Assembly (NCBI RefSeq): GCF_016802725.1
Contig: NC_052677.1
Location: forward strand, 12,697,306-12,761,305
Length of the DNA stretch: 64,000 bases
Direction of reading: 5' to 3'
DNA from: Solenopsis invicta
Taxonomy: Eukaryota; Arthropoda; Insecta; Hymenoptera; Formicidae
Each line of letters starts with the position of its first letter. Position 1 is the stretch's first letter. The notes under the pieces are model-generated. The model made no database searches and was not told where the DNA came from. It worked only from the letters and a program-made list of their open reading frames with translations. A program made the position numbers and the translations under genes. Shown here in pieces: positions 26,645 through 39,752 of the stretch.

Positions 26645-26749
26645 ATGTCTCATAGAGAAAAGAATATTCCGTCGGCGCGAAGGCGCTCGCATCGCGAGGG
26701 AGTATATATCGCTCCAGCGTATTTTGTAAAATTCAGAACCCGCCGCTGA
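26645..26749 (+). CDS. Possible 34-residue small ORF, unrecognised
   Basis: ATG to TGA, encoding MSHREKNIPSARRRSHREGV and a short hydrophobic/basic end. About 70 bases upstream is CATAAAAA and about 32 bases upstream TCAGTT, loosely resembling a TATA box and initiator. The composition is basic. Probably chance, but it sits where AT-rich TE-derived DNA changes to unique sequence. Confidence 0.12.
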   Translation: MSHREKNIPSARRRSHREGVYIAPAYFVKFRTRR

Positions 26750-27045
26750 GGCCTCGTTTCACGCGCAGTAAACGCTCTTCCAAAGTACAATTCCGCCCGG
26801 GACTCGAGAATATTTCACGATCTCGCGAAACGATCGGTATAGCGCCGCGGAATCTTTATCGCGCGGTTTCGCCGAGTAAATAGTTGGATTCATAACGCTT
26901 ATCCTACCCTTTTACTGCCTGTGCCATCATGGCTTGCCGCCTGCTTACAGTCTGCGAAGAGATCACGTTTGCATCCCTTCCACATTTTTCAAATACGCTG
27001 TATAAAATAATCTAATAATGAAAAAATATAAGTTGTAGGATAAAG

Positions 27046-27084
<39 letters not shown>

Positions 27085-29735
27085 GTTTTCTTTTACACAA
27101 GTATTACGAAATTAATTGACCGACTAATATTGCTCGTTAGAATATCTCTTCCGCGATATCAAACGCGTATTTGTTTCAAACCCGGGACGAGATTAACTAG
27201 CTAGGCATAAAACGGCCATCGGACAAAAGCTGACGATAATTGGTTCCGGGTGAGTAAGACTGCGGGAGGAGCGCAAACACATGGGAGGAGCAGAGAAGGT
27301 CAGAGAAGATTCGCGAGAGGATACGAATTAACCATTCTATCGGGCCCCGGCGGCGGTATTTTTGCCGAGTATTTTTGAATTTCGGCCAGGCGGCTATCAA
27401 ATATTTGACTGTTTGCCTTCCATTGCCAAGATCCTTGTTGACACGGCGCAATTGATCGGGATGTCACTTTTGTCTTTCGCCAAATTATTCACGAGCCGCC
27501 GACTCGATTCGAGTCACGGCAGTATCCATCGCCGCGGGATCGATGTATCGATCTCTTGGTTGAGACCTGATTGTCGCCGCGGCTATACGCGGAACGCTAC
27601 TCTCTTCTTTCGCGAATGACCATCGCTATGGGAGCCGTCCGAAAATTGATAGGGATCGATCCGCGAGCGGCGATATTGTCTCGCAAAGAAGAGGACGGGG
27701 TCTCATTGCTCAAACAATAGTCCATGCCAAGTGTAATGACACCTGACTTATTCAAGCGCGATCGATCCGAACGCAACTTGGCTTATCCACGAAAGTTGAA
27801 GGAAAGCCTGGACATTTAAGGATCGAACCAGCCGGCACGGTTCTCTCGGAATTCTTCGACGGGTGCGCGACGAACGTGTGCAACACGCGGAAACGCGAGT
27901 AGTTGTTTTTAACGGGCGCCTTTTCACCGCCGCCGCCTCCGCTGCTGCCCCTCGCCTCTCCCCGCCTAATCGCGAGTTTATGCCTTTTATCCCGACGGAA
28001 TAAAGGGAGATATCCCGGGGGAAGCGTGCGATGTGCGAATATTCGGCGGCATGGAACATTTAACGCCGCGGCGCTCAGGCCGCAGTAAAAACGACGGCGG
28101 CGCCGGTGCGACTGACAGGAAGAAAGAGGGCCGCGGGGTAAAAGAAGGGGGGTAAGGGATAGAAGGGGGTGGAACAGTCTCTCGTATTTGTACTCCGACG
28201 CCGAACCGGTATATTCCCTGCCTGCGAAATTTCACCTGGTTTATATTTTCTGTCGTTTCCGGCGCATCGCGTAATTTTCATTCCCTCCCCCCCTCCTCTC
28301 TTCCTTCCCCTCCTCGCTCGCCATTCCATCGGCCCTGCTCCTCTCGCCCTTCTGGATTTTTATGGGAATAATCCACCTACCCGCAACGCCGCCACTGACA
28401 CTTGCTTCATCCGTCGGCGAAGGACGCTGCTTCTGCACGCGTTCCTCCATCCGCTACGCGAAAAGGAAAGACGGTAATCGCGAGGAGATTATCGCACCGT
28501 TATATCGTTCCGGCAATAAGGACGGGGCTAATGAATGACCGAAGCGATGAATTGATCACACACATGTTGCGCATGATGGAATCGATAATCTTCTCGGATA
28601 ACATTCTCTTTGCATATAAATATAGTTTTCCGGTAAACTCTGATATCGCGAGAAATATTTTGCGAGCAGGCGGCTCTCGAATAGCAAGAGGGAAAGCGGA
28701 AATAAAAGGATGTTGGCACGGGGATGGTTCACGGCGCAAGGGGGACTCGTGCGTAAACGGTATTTTTTTTTTTTTTTTTTTTTTTATTTCACCGCTTTTC
28801 CTCCGTGTCACGTACATGCTGTAAAACCCACGAAACATATATCCGTCCGACGTATGATCGTCTGTTAATTACCAACGAGGAATATTTATACACGTTTAAT
28901 TTAGCCCCACCGCGCCAACAGCGTTGTCGCGCGTTGTCGATAATTGAAACAAGAAGCGATATAGAAAACGAACGATGCTGCTGCTCGTCCTCGCGAGGAG
29001 GCGTTTTCGATCGGTCGAGGAGGATGCCAAACGGGATCCTCCGCGGCATCACCCTCTCGGTATCAGTGGTCACGTAGGACGTTTTGACGTTGTACCGACA
29101 CCACGACGTCGCCGAAAAAGAAGCAAGAACGGCAGCAACCGGGGGGAGAACGAGAACGAGAACGAGAGAACGAGGGAGAGTAACGCGATTACGTCAGGTA
29201 CACGACGGCGGTGGGGGAGGGGGGAAGTTCGTGAAACTCGTACGTGGCGCGACGCAAAGTGGTCGGAAACGAGGTTATCATTTTCTCCGGGAAGAGCCGT
29301 CAGCTGGACCGACGGGGGGGTAGAAACCGTTAGACACCGCGAAAGTTGACGGGGAAAACGTTTGATGGACGAATATTCGAAGTTTTGACGGGGCCGTCGG
29401 CCGATCTCCATGAATTACGAATGAATTCGGCTTCTCCTCCTCCTCCCTCCTCCCTCTCTCTTCCTCTGACTCTTTCCGCCGCCTTTCGTGTCGACGTTTG
29501 CTCGCCTTTCCGCGAAAAGTCTGGCTATCGAGCAAAGTTATTTGTTCTATCCCTAGGAGGCGTCCAACTACTCCGGAAAGGAAACGGACGACATCACCGG
29601 TCACCATCACCATAAACAAGTCCGTTCAAAGGAAAGCGGAGTGGTGCCGTCGAGAACGTGAATATTTCAGAAAATGCGCAACGGATCAAACGGCAAAATT
29701 TCCTATTTACAAAAGGAAACCCCTATGATTTTTAA
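26750..29735. other. Intergenic block without supported genes
   Basis: Lies between two inverted copies of one MITE family. It carries a CT microsatellite at 27049-27081 and a T homopolymer at 28762-28785. Several open frames of 80-140 codons run through GC-rich DNA on both strands and mirror one another, as expected by chance in stop-poor sequence. Confidence 0.5.
27049..27081. repeat. CT microsatellite
   Basis: Perfect CT run of about 33 bp. Confidence 0.9.
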
Positions 29736-29739
29736 ATAC

Positions 29740-29977
29740 GCTCTCTAAATCTGAATCAATGGAATTTTACTGATTTGCAGTGCTGTACTACTAACTGTGT
29801 CATCAGTCACTATTTTTCAGTAATTCTGATTAAGAAAGGGATACTCTGCCCGAATCAGTGTATTATCACTGAAAAACAGTGCATACATCGCTAAACGAAA
29901 TAGTTATAAGTATATCGCTGAAAGCAAACTATTCATTGTCTTTCGGTGAATAATACACTGATTCCAGATTAGAGAGC
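29740..29977 (-). mobile_element. MITE, family with CTCTCTAAAT ends, copy 2 (inverted)
   Basis: The same family as 26144-26388, in opposite orientation and 238 bp long. Ends read GCTCTCTAAATCTGAATCA on the left and the complement of GCTCTCTAATCTGGAATCA on the right. Interior blocks (TATTCACCG, ATCAGTGTATT, GTGTCATCAGT) align to copy 1 after reverse complementing. No clean target duplication. Confidence 0.8.
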
Positions 29978-29979
29978 AA

Positions 29980-32900
29980 TAAAAAAGATACCGTCATTCT
30001 CACTTTCTCTCTCTCTCTTTCTCTTTCTTTCTCATAATATTCAGACGGCTTTTACATGACGAGAAAATTAGCCGATAGGGAACTCTCTCGTTTACAAATT
30101 ATAAAGCCACGATAGATTTTGAATTCACCAATTAGGACCGAGCAATTGGCTCTGTCGATTGGGTGGCCGTAGCGCGGGTATTTTTTCGCCACGACTTCGC
30201 TTTGTCGACGAATGATTATTCGTTGAATTTCGCCGCCCCCGCGAGCTTATTTTTAATAAGTAATCGCCGCGCAGCGTATAGCGCCGATTAATAATTCATA
30301 CGTAAGGATTATGGATGGGCTGGCGTGAAGTAATTAGCATATAGATAAATTAAGAGTGTGTTCAATTATTATAATCATGTAATTATGATAATTCTTCGTT
30401 CCTCGCAGTTCTTTCGCTTAGCGAAATCGATCCACGTTTAGATTCTAACAAGGATCGCCGATCCCTGAAAGACTAGAGAAATTTCTTTAACCATTTGTAA
30501 TTTTTCTTTTTTAATCTTGAATAAATGGAGTACGCGTCTTTTTCATCGTTAACTCATTTTCCAATAAAAATTATTACGTATATTTCTGTATCTACTTGAG
30601 CGAAATTTTACGTGGATCATTAGTCATGATTGAATACTGCACTCTCCCGCCGTCCGGACAACCCATCTTAATTATTTATTTCGAAAACGTTACATCAAAC
30701 AGAAGCGAGAAATTAAATATCGTTTGCAGCGCTTCGAGTTTGTGCGTTACCTGCTTCCTCATTTCATTTCATTTCATTTTGCGTATTCCGACCATTTTTT
30801 GGCTGAATATTTTTTATGATCGGCCGGCTGCCATCATTAACTTTTTCAAATAAATTAACGCACAAAATTCAATACCGCGCCGCCTGATTCTCCGTGCTCG
30901 CCTGTTCCCTGTTTTACATAATATCGCTATAAAATGGGGAAAAACGCACTTTGCGATTATCTCGATGATTCGAAATTGCAGGCCACGCTCGCCACTCTCT
31001 TTTACATTTTGTCTGTCAAAGGCAAGCCGTTTTATTAAAAAAAAAAAGGTAATAATCGGAAAAAAGATAATTATTCAATAAAACTGCGTAATCCATCTGC
31101 TCCCCTCATACGTTGCATAAACACTATTGAACATGGATAATAAATGCGAAAAAGGCGTTTGTTGTCTAAAAAGTTGAAGCCAAATTTCTTACGATGAGAA
31201 AATCAAATTTTTCTTGGATAACTAAAGATCACAAAGCCAGTTCCTTGTGATATAAACAATGTTTTAATCATATTTGTAGAACTTCTGTATGATTACAAAT
31301 ATTATCAATGTTAATATTGAATAATTTTGAAAAAAAAAGAAATTAAAATAATGAGTGTTGATCTATCAATTCGTTGGTATTTCCATTGAACTCCGTCGAA
31401 TACTAAATGTACTATATTGATACACTTTACCCTAATTACACTGTGATTACACTTTATTAAGGAATTCATATAATTTAACAATTTCTTTTTAAAAGGTACG
31501 CAGTGAGTACTAAACGATTTTTAGGAACGATATTACAAAATATAATAACATATCCACGACCGCCTCTGTAATAAATTCTTTTTTTATTATTTGATCAAAA
31601 TTGCACATAGAAAATAATTGCGGCAGTATTTGCAACATTTATCTCGGCGCATATTTTTTTCAACATTAGCGCGCATATTCGCTACGGCTGTGTATATAAA
31701 CCCAATATGTGGGGCACATTCGTATGGTGTTGCCCAATATCATATGATATATTCGCATGTGTTCAGCACCGGTCCGGCACATGGCCGATGGTCGGTGCAT
31801 TCGCCAACGTACGCGCGCATATGCGCGCCGTGTGTGGAGCTGGCTTAATCCAAATCGTGTTGGGTCCGACGACAAAGAAAATCCGACGCAGTGACGGAAA
31901 GTGGCTAGTAATTGAAATTACTATCGCGAATATAGTTCGACGAGCACGATTCGATAAATTCGATCTCGCGCGGGCTGCGATTGCTCGCACGCGGAATCCG
32001 CGGCTCGCGGCGGCGGCGCGGCGCGGCGTGGCTCGGCTCGGCTCGGCTCGGCACGGTACGGCGCGCGCGGGCTCTCCGCCTAAATCGAGAAGGATCGTAA
32101 TCAGCCGAATAGAGCGTGCACGAAATATAGGCGCTGATAGATCAAACAAACGTCGGATTGGATTATTTTTATCGTTGTTAATGGCGATGGCTCGGCCGGG
32201 TTTCATTTCACAAAGCCCAGCGCTAAAATCAATTCTCCTCCACCTCCTCTACCTCCTCTTCCCCGCGATCCCCGCCGCCTCCGTTCGGTACACACGCGAT
32301 ACCTATACACGCTCGTGCCACATTGCTCGCCTATCGCGTACACCGAAAAATGTATCTCGTAAACTCCGGAAGTAAAAATTTTCTCTTTCGCACAGATTGT
32401 CAATCGTTAATCTTAAAGATACGATTGCCGCTTTCTTTCCGCGGACACCTTTTTTTTTCTTTACCCTGGCTCGTTGACTCGTTGAGATTAAAATTGTTTA
32501 AACGATATATGCCTTTCTGCAAACACAAGGGCAACGTTCGTACATTCTATTCGTCACTACTAAGCTCTGCGCGTGAAATGAAAGGCTCGATCATATTTCA
32601 AAAGCGCGATTCCCAGCTAATTCATTGAATTTCAGCGGCCATGGCTGCCGCTGCTTCTTACGTTACAAAGAGTCGTCGGGGGAGCTCGCGTCGGCCCCGA
32701 AGAGCTTACGCTACCTCTATCCGGACATATTGTGAGGAATCTTCCTCGCACACTCGCGATGAATTGAAGGGAGAGCGCGCCAGCGCTCGCAACGTTATTG
32801 AGACAGCATTTGCGTTTCGGTACGCACGAACGCTGTAAGCCAACTTCAATCGGAGGAAAAGCAGCGTGCGAGCGCGAAAGGTGAATGCGGGACGGATGAT

Positions 32901-33315
32901 GTGAAATGAATCGGGCAAACGGACAGACGTGACAGACATAATTCCCCAAGTAAGCAGTACTTAGGGGGAGACCGCCACCCGGGGGACACCTGTCGATTCC
33001 CACCGGGAAATATTGGACTGTCTTCTCGCGCGCTTGCTTTCGCATTCGCGCTCGCAGCATTCGAAAAATTCTCTCCGCGACCGCGGGACTCGGCTTTTAT
33101 GCATCGCGACATCGAATTCGCCCGCTGCTTCTCTCCCGAAGGGGAAACGTCTTCGCGCGCGTTTGAGGTGACTCGCGCCTCTACGGAAAGATGGCAATAA
33201 CGTTTGTACAAGCTTAGAGAGAGAGAGAGAGAGAGTGTAAGGAGAGTGGAACGGATTCTGCCGGAAGTTTGCCGTTTTAAGACAATTTTTGGTAACAGGC
33301 GGGATACTCGGAGTA
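29980..33315. other. Intergenic block without supported genes
   Basis: Mostly AT-rich from 30,300 to 31,650, then GC-rich. It includes an ATTTC pentanucleotide run at 30761-30779, a 14-bp palindrome at 31737-31750 with a TATATAA nearby at 31692, and a CGGCT/GGCGC tract at 32008-32070 that creates a long spurious frame. Confidence 0.5.
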
Positions 33316-33319
33316 ACAA

Positions 33320-33552
33320 CACGGAAAGAAAAATTTCGCTGAAATACGGATCTGAAAATTTAAACACGTTAAACTATAAAAAAAATTTATATTGGACATT
33401 TGGGCTGGCTGCTGAAATGTCAAAACTTTTTGCAGCGGTGTCATCATCCTTGAGTGTCTCACATAATAATTTTGATGGTCCGACATAAAATTATTTTCTG
33501 ATCTGTATCTAGCTAAATTTTTAGATGCCGCAGTAAAATTGTTCTTCCCGTG
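33320..33552 (+). mobile_element. MITE, CACGGRAAGAA ends
   Basis: 233 bp with inverted ends: CACGGAAAGAAAAATTTCGCTG at the left and the complement of CACGGGAAGAACAATTTTACTG at the right. The right end reads ...TAGCTAAATTTTTAGATGC. A partial copy lies at 53113-53160. No coding capacity. Confidence 0.6.
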
Positions 33553-35941
33553 AATAAACGATAAACATACGCACACGAATACGCGAATGACATACGTCTA
33601 TTATATAATATACACATGTATAAATAGCGGAAATAAAAGTGGCGGAACCTAGTTATAGTCTCTCAGTACGAGCGAAAACGGATATCTTTTCCATATTTTT
33701 TTAATTAATCACCTTGCTACTCTAGTAGCATTTAAATGTCAGTAGTGCTCGAGATTTCAAAAATCTTCATGGCACAATGAAATTATCACGCAGTGGCGCG
33801 GCAGCGTGCCTATGCCTAGATCTAGATATCATTGCCGTCGGCTATCAACCTTAATTAAATGCCGTACCACGGATAATTAGTAATGGGTTTCGCTACTTTT
33901 GCCGCGTGCGCTGTTGCAACCCAGCGAGATTCACTTCATAGACAAACGGGATCGTGAGAACGCCGGAGCAGTCATTCAAATACAAACGGTCGCGCTTACT
34001 CGAGCTGCTAATTATATTTGCAATTAACTCCGAAGTGTCCGCTTGCGCGGATTCGAGCGGGTTGCACGAAGAGAAAGAAAGACGGAAAGAGACAAAAAGA
34101 TGAAGGGCGGGGGAGGGGGGAGACGCGTACGTGCGGAGATAGGGGAAACCGACTAAGAGAATGCGCAAAGTGAAAGGAGAAAAGGGAGGAAAAAGAAGAA
34201 AGAAAGAGAACATATGATGAGAGAACGAAGGGAGGAAGTTGATCGGCTGGCGTACTTCTTTATCAGACATTTATTAATCCATCATTTTGTCCATCATTAA
34301 TTTCATACAGCAGTTTCTTCATGGCTGGCTCCATATAAGATTTTAACAAGTGCAACTACTAAAGCCGGGCATGATATCGGAAAGTCGATGGATTTATGAG
34401 AATTTGCCGTGGAGGGCGAGAGCGGAGGGCAGGTAGGGTCACGCGGGGTCACGGCGGACCGCAACGACAGGCTAACACGATTAACTAAAAAAATATTTCA
34501 TCTCGCAAAAAGCTCATAAATGAATTTTTCGCTCTTGGTCGGACCGATTCTCTGTGAAAGCGCGTGTGTATGCGTACGCTCATAATTTGCATAATTGACG
34601 TCGGTTCGGTTCTGACATAATGAAATATCCGAATGTCTTTTTCGACGAGCCTTTCAGTCAATCACAGCCAGCCTGGCAATTTTATTCGACACTAATTAAA
34701 CCTGTATTTGAGTTCATTTTTTACGTGCGTTTGAAAGCCAGACAGTATAAATCTTCGACGGCCGGGATCAGTTTGCCATTAAAATCGATTTACGACTTCC
34801 GTCAGATGTGCGTGGACGTCGCTCTATCAAGATTTGTTTAAAAATACTTGAGGCAGACTGAAAGATGGGAGTGCATCTAGCCGCGACTCTCCGTAAGATT
34901 CGGTTTCTCTCAAATAATTGGAAATCGCTAATTATTACGTTAACCGTGAAGCACGATGTCTTTTCGCGTCACCTCGGACCAAAGCCCTTCCCGCGAAGCG
35001 TCATAATGAGAGACCCGTATACCACTCGAGACTCTCGCTAACTCCCAACTCTCTCGGAGTCGTTTAATGGCAAGAGACGTGTTATTACTTCCTAATTGGG
35101 CCATTATTCACGAAACTAAATCCATGACTGCGGTATACGCGGCTTGTTGCGCTGCGCCGTTGGTGACTATTGCAATACGAGACGCGCTGCAAAAACTAAC
35201 ATTTAACATCCCTCACAAGTGGGAACACCAAAAACGATCGGTCCCATTGTTATCCCGCCACGTTCGATGCCTCGAAGGAGAAGAGAAAGAGCTTCTTCGC
35301 GGCAGTTGTGCGATTGTTTCGCAACAGGGAATTCCACTAGACGAATATACGATCGCGGGATTCACGTCAGGGAAGCCTTCAAAGGAGGACAGCTTTCCAA
35401 ACACAAGGACGACGCGACTGCATGCTTCGGGAGTTCTGCTTGAGTCCTGTTTACACGCGTTCGCAAATACAGCCACAGGTATCGGAGCTAACCGAAGCGA
35501 AGAATTGATAAATTAGTTATTCCGTCAGTCGGTCGCCGCTGTGTTTCCGTAACCGTGTTTGATCCTGAGCTTTCGAATAATCATGTCCGTTTATATCGAG
35601 CGTGAGCTCGATTTTCCCGGTACTCGAATTTCTCCCGATATTCGTGGAGGTAAGAGCGCCACGCGCTCTGGCGATCTGGGAATTATTTTCCACCGAAGCG
35701 ATGGACGACTTTTGCTAATTATATATTCGCGGTTAATCCCGAAACACGCTCGAATCCGCAAGATGCAAGGGACAAGAAGGGGGGAATGGTAGTCTAACAA
35801 AAATTTCAGATAATTAACTATATTTAATATGATAACGTGAATTTATTTAAACCGCCTTGATTCCCGAACGTCACATTTGCTAGTCCAAAAATATCTTTCA
35901 GCGTAGAAATAGAGCATTGTCACTCGCACGTCTGCCGGTGC

Positions 35942-35943
<2 letters not shown>

Positions 35944-36018
<75 letters not shown>
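35944..36018. repeat. GA microsatellite, longest in window
   Basis: 75 bp of uninterrupted GA, suggesting recent expansion or active slippage. Confidence 0.95.
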
Positions 36019-36020
<2 letters not shown>

Positions 36021-36174
36021 AAGAAAGGTCCAATTTGGCCGTTTCAAATGAAATGTTTGAGATCTGCGTACGGGCGAACAACAGCGGAGACAAGGCTGCC
36101 GGTCGATAACACGTCGCTGCACCTCGAGCCGTGACGAGGCTGCGACATCGGGATTGTGATTAGGGGCCGGTCGG

Positions 36175-36265
36175 CAAACAATGCCTAATTACATAATTAT
36201 TGTGCTGCGGGCCGTAATTAAGACACATTACTCCGCTCGCTTGGTAATTCATTACGCTTAATGCC
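36175..36265. promoter_or_regulatory. Candidate enhancer rich in homeodomain sites
   Basis: Five TAAT-core sites in 80 bases (CTAATTAC, ATAATTATT, GTAATTAAG, GTAATTCATTA, CTTAATG), spaced by unique CpG-containing sequence in an otherwise GC-rich region. Suggestive of a regulatory element; not proof. Confidence 0.25.
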
Positions 36266-37806
36266 TTCCCTGCCTCCGTCGTTTCATCGCGGATGACAGT
36301 CGCGACGGTTCTGCTAAATACCGTTACCGTTGAAATATCACCCTGCCAACTGGCCGCTGCCAGTTGACGAGATCGCGATCGCGGTGCAGTCTCGATTGTC
36401 CCTGATTCGCGCCAAGCAATATTTAGCGCCCTCGTTCAATATCGACGCACTATGATTTTTCAAACGTTTGAATGTTTGATTGCGAGACTGACCGTGCGAT
36501 TTTCGGAGTCGACAAGATTATTCTTTAAAAGCGTCCTAGATATCGAAATGAAATGGAAATTAAAGAGACTCGAAGAATAAATTATAGGTACGTAGGTACG
36601 GAGCTGTATATGAACTTTGAATATGTTGCGTTTATAAAGAGAAAAGGCGTCCCCTATTTTTTAATTTTGCAACATATATATTTGATGTTCGCAAAAACCG
36701 ATGTCCGACAACTCCGTACGTTACCACGTTGGACGGAACGGCCTAAGGCGATGCATAGACGCGGATCCGGTGGGTTACATCGTCGATATAATTGTATGGA
36801 AATAAAAAGCGGTTCTTATCGCGAGGCGTATCTTTGCCCGCGGTAAGGGAAGAGAGAGGGGGAGGGGTCGGAGGAGAAGCCTCCTTTGTAGGTGGATGAA
36901 GAATGGAAAGGTGGAGAAAAGGGGGCGCGAGGGATTTATGCCTCGGCTAACATTACTCTTAACCGTAGCTTATTATGGAAATTTCCTTAAATTGTGGGTT
37001 GGAGAACGCCGAGAACAATGCAAACAGAAAACGGATAATTATTGGACTGTGAATCGCGGCGAGGCACGACGCGTCATCACGAATGCCTGGAGAAAAGTCA
37101 ACAGTCGATAATCGAGTCGTAAATATTCGGTGCGAGAAAATAATAAATAAGGCACATGCCATGGAAATGTGTTTGACGTTGTGACGATTAATAAATCGAT
37201 CAGATTAACCATTTAAAATTCACTCGGGGAAAGAAACGTTTTGTCGATATTGAACTTGTTATGGTTTAAATAATTTACAATTCGCTTCTCTTACGGTTAC
37301 GTTGATATTATTTCGTTATGCTTCCAATTTTATCCCGTCTCTATTTTATATGACGAAGGGATAGCCGCTTGATAAAATACATTGGCTTTACCGAACTTTC
37401 TCCGGTACGGTGGAATATATGTAAGTCGAAACAACGTTATCAAGCACGGGGACATTGTCATCTGAGCTTATAAGACGCCAGGGGATTATCAAAATTATGG
37501 AATTGTCGCAGAGGATTGTAAGATTATTATTTTTTCATGAGGATGAAACTACATGGTAATCTATGTGTAATTTGGATAATATTAAATCGTCAGAGCCTTC
37601 CGAAAAGTACACCAACGATTGTTTCATTTTCCTGACTGATACCGGGTGTATCTAGCGCTGTTACCCGCCGGTTTGTTTAATCAGCAGGTGCGAGGGAAGG
37701 TTCTGGAAGGAAGCAAACAGTAGCCGCTATTAATTGAAGGAGCATCTGCTGGGCGATACGCGATTAGAGTTACAAGCGCCGCGGCAAATATTGTCTTTTC
37801 TAATCT

Positions 37807-37826
37807 GATAGTGCCGGCGCACTATC
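37807..37826. repeat. 8-bp-arm hairpin
   Basis: GATAGTGC-CGGC-GCACTATC, perfect arms with a 4-nt loop, in unique intergenic DNA. Confidence 0.35.
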
Positions 37827-38064
37827 TTGGAATTAGCGTGGACGAGGAATCGAATTCTTAGAGAGTTAATTGGATCCTCCTCGGGGATTTGGCGCGAAGA
37901 TTCCGCGCGCTCGAAGACAAACGGGAACGGCCGTAACCCTTCCTTCCTTCCTGTTTAACTAAGCTGCACAATGGATACACTCCATAGTGTGCTCTCACAG
38001 TCTCACTATAACTAATGGTATCTTAACAACATTGCGAAACGAGTCCGGGTCCACTGGGTATTTC

Positions 38065-38065
<1 letters not shown>

Positions 38066-38108
<43 letters not shown>
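38066..38108. repeat. CT microsatellite
   Basis: 43 bp of perfect CT. Confidence 0.92.
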
Positions 38109-38112
<4 letters not shown>

Positions 38113-39170
38113 TCCTCTTGTCGTAGACTTTAATAAAGAAACAAATGCAAAGCACTGACGCTAAGCATTTCTACTCACCTAGGAATCAATAAATTTTCAA
38201 TCTCTATTGAAAGTTCCAGAGAGATAGATCTTGCCCAGTCGTATTGCGTGACAACAAGTGTAACCTCTTCTTCGGATAAACAGTAATTCGGTTTGACGGT
38301 GCAATAAGCGAGAAAGGAGTCAACGTTTTCCCTTTCCCTCCCTCTCCCCCCTCTCGCGAGATAATGTCGCAAACAGATCTGAAAGCACCGGCGAGACAAA
38401 TGAGCGGGATTTGAATAAAAAGGAGGAACAGAGAGAAGTGGCGTGGGAGCGGCGAAAACACTCCCGCGCGTCGATCGATTCAATTAAATTATTCGTATCC
38501 ATCGTGCTCTGGACCATCCCCCCTCCTCACCCCCGGTCCCCTTCGCCTCCTCGCGCGCACGTCCCCACCAATCCCGTCGTTGGTCAGGGTAACAAACCGA
38601 GGCAATTAACAATCAATCACAGGTGTCTCTCGCGTCATTGAAATGACGTCAAACATTGTATTTGTGTAATTGTCCATTTATTCCAGTCTCTCGGCTGTCA
38701 CCTGACAAATTGCGAGCCTCCAGTCCGCCCCTCCGCGCGCCTCTCCCTCCCTCCCTCCTCTCGAGCCCCTTTCACCCCATCACGAGCACGCGGACCGGTC
38801 GCGATGCCGCGCGCTCGACGCATTTTCCTGTCAATCGCGAATGAATTGTCGCCGGTTATATTAATTAGCGGCGGCCCTCCGGGAATCGTTACCTACTGGA
38901 TAATTGCGATCGTCGAGTTCGATCGCACGTAACATACTTTCATACGCGCTCGCGCACCTGCGCGCACGTGCTGCAGCTCGCTTCTGCCGCCGCGAGAAAA
39001 GGAAAGCGTCGCTAATCATAAATCCGATGCAGGGAGTTTTTCTACTTTTTATCGGAAATGCAGACGGGGCAAGAAAGTTTTGTTCCCTCCCGCTTCGGGT
39101 TTACTTTTCGCGGCCGCGGATCGTTATATGTTGATGAGCACGCTCATCGAACGGCCACGGGAAAAGAAGC

Positions 39171-39202
39171 TTCTCTCTCTCTCTCTCTCTCTCTCGCTCT
39201 CT
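39171..39202. repeat. CT microsatellite
   Basis: About 30 bp of CT with one CG. Confidence 0.88.
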
Positions 39203-39710
39203 CATCCTCGAGGAGAACGTTACCGACGCCAAATCGAACTCGACGGGAAATCGGAATGGCTGGTGTAACGCGAATTCAAAATACGCGTTGGTGTTTGATT
39301 GAGACGTCACTCAAACGTGTATGTTGACTGATAGCCCCATTAACACGTTGACGCACTATCTGTGTTTGCCGGCGCGCTCAGTGTCCGAGTGCGATCAAAC
39401 CCGCGCAGCGATTTCCAAATATTTTATTACTTCCTTTATCATTTCATAGAGCGTGTCACGCTCTACGTCATAATAATGGAAACGTATTTTGCGATCTATC
39501 GCCGATATCTCTGGACGCAAACTGAAAGATTTATATCGGGAGAGGGACGGAGGTCGATACCCAAGTGATATATAAACGACGAGTGCCTACTGCTCCGGCC
39601 ATCATAATTATTTCAGGAAGAGATCTTCGCCTTCACGGCAAGTGACTCGCGCAAAGACTTAGCCCGGCGACGACAAAGCTACAATTTTACCTGACCTGGA
39701 AGGGTCACAA

Positions 39711-39752
39711 CGACGACGACGTCGACGACGACGACGAGAACGACGAGAACGA
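39711..39752. repeat. GAC trinucleotide repeat with inversion
   Basis: ACG units around a GTCGAC palindrome, then GAGAAC variants. Confidence 0.8.

Noticed and set aside
27815..27840. Second B-box-like GGTTCGATCC on the minus strand
   Set aside because: Flanking sequence cannot fold into a tRNA.
31707..32375. 222-codon open frame
   Set aside because: Runs through a GGCGC/CGGCT tandem tract; Arg/Ala-rich with no recognisable domain and a near-equal antisense frame.
35067..35516. 149-codon open frame with ordinary composition
   Set aside because: A few frames of this length are expected by chance in 64 kb read six ways; no family, splice or promoter evidence.
35944..36018. CRISPR-like or satellite array in GA/CT tracts
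   Set aside because: Simple dinucleotide repeats without spacers; ordinary microsatellites.
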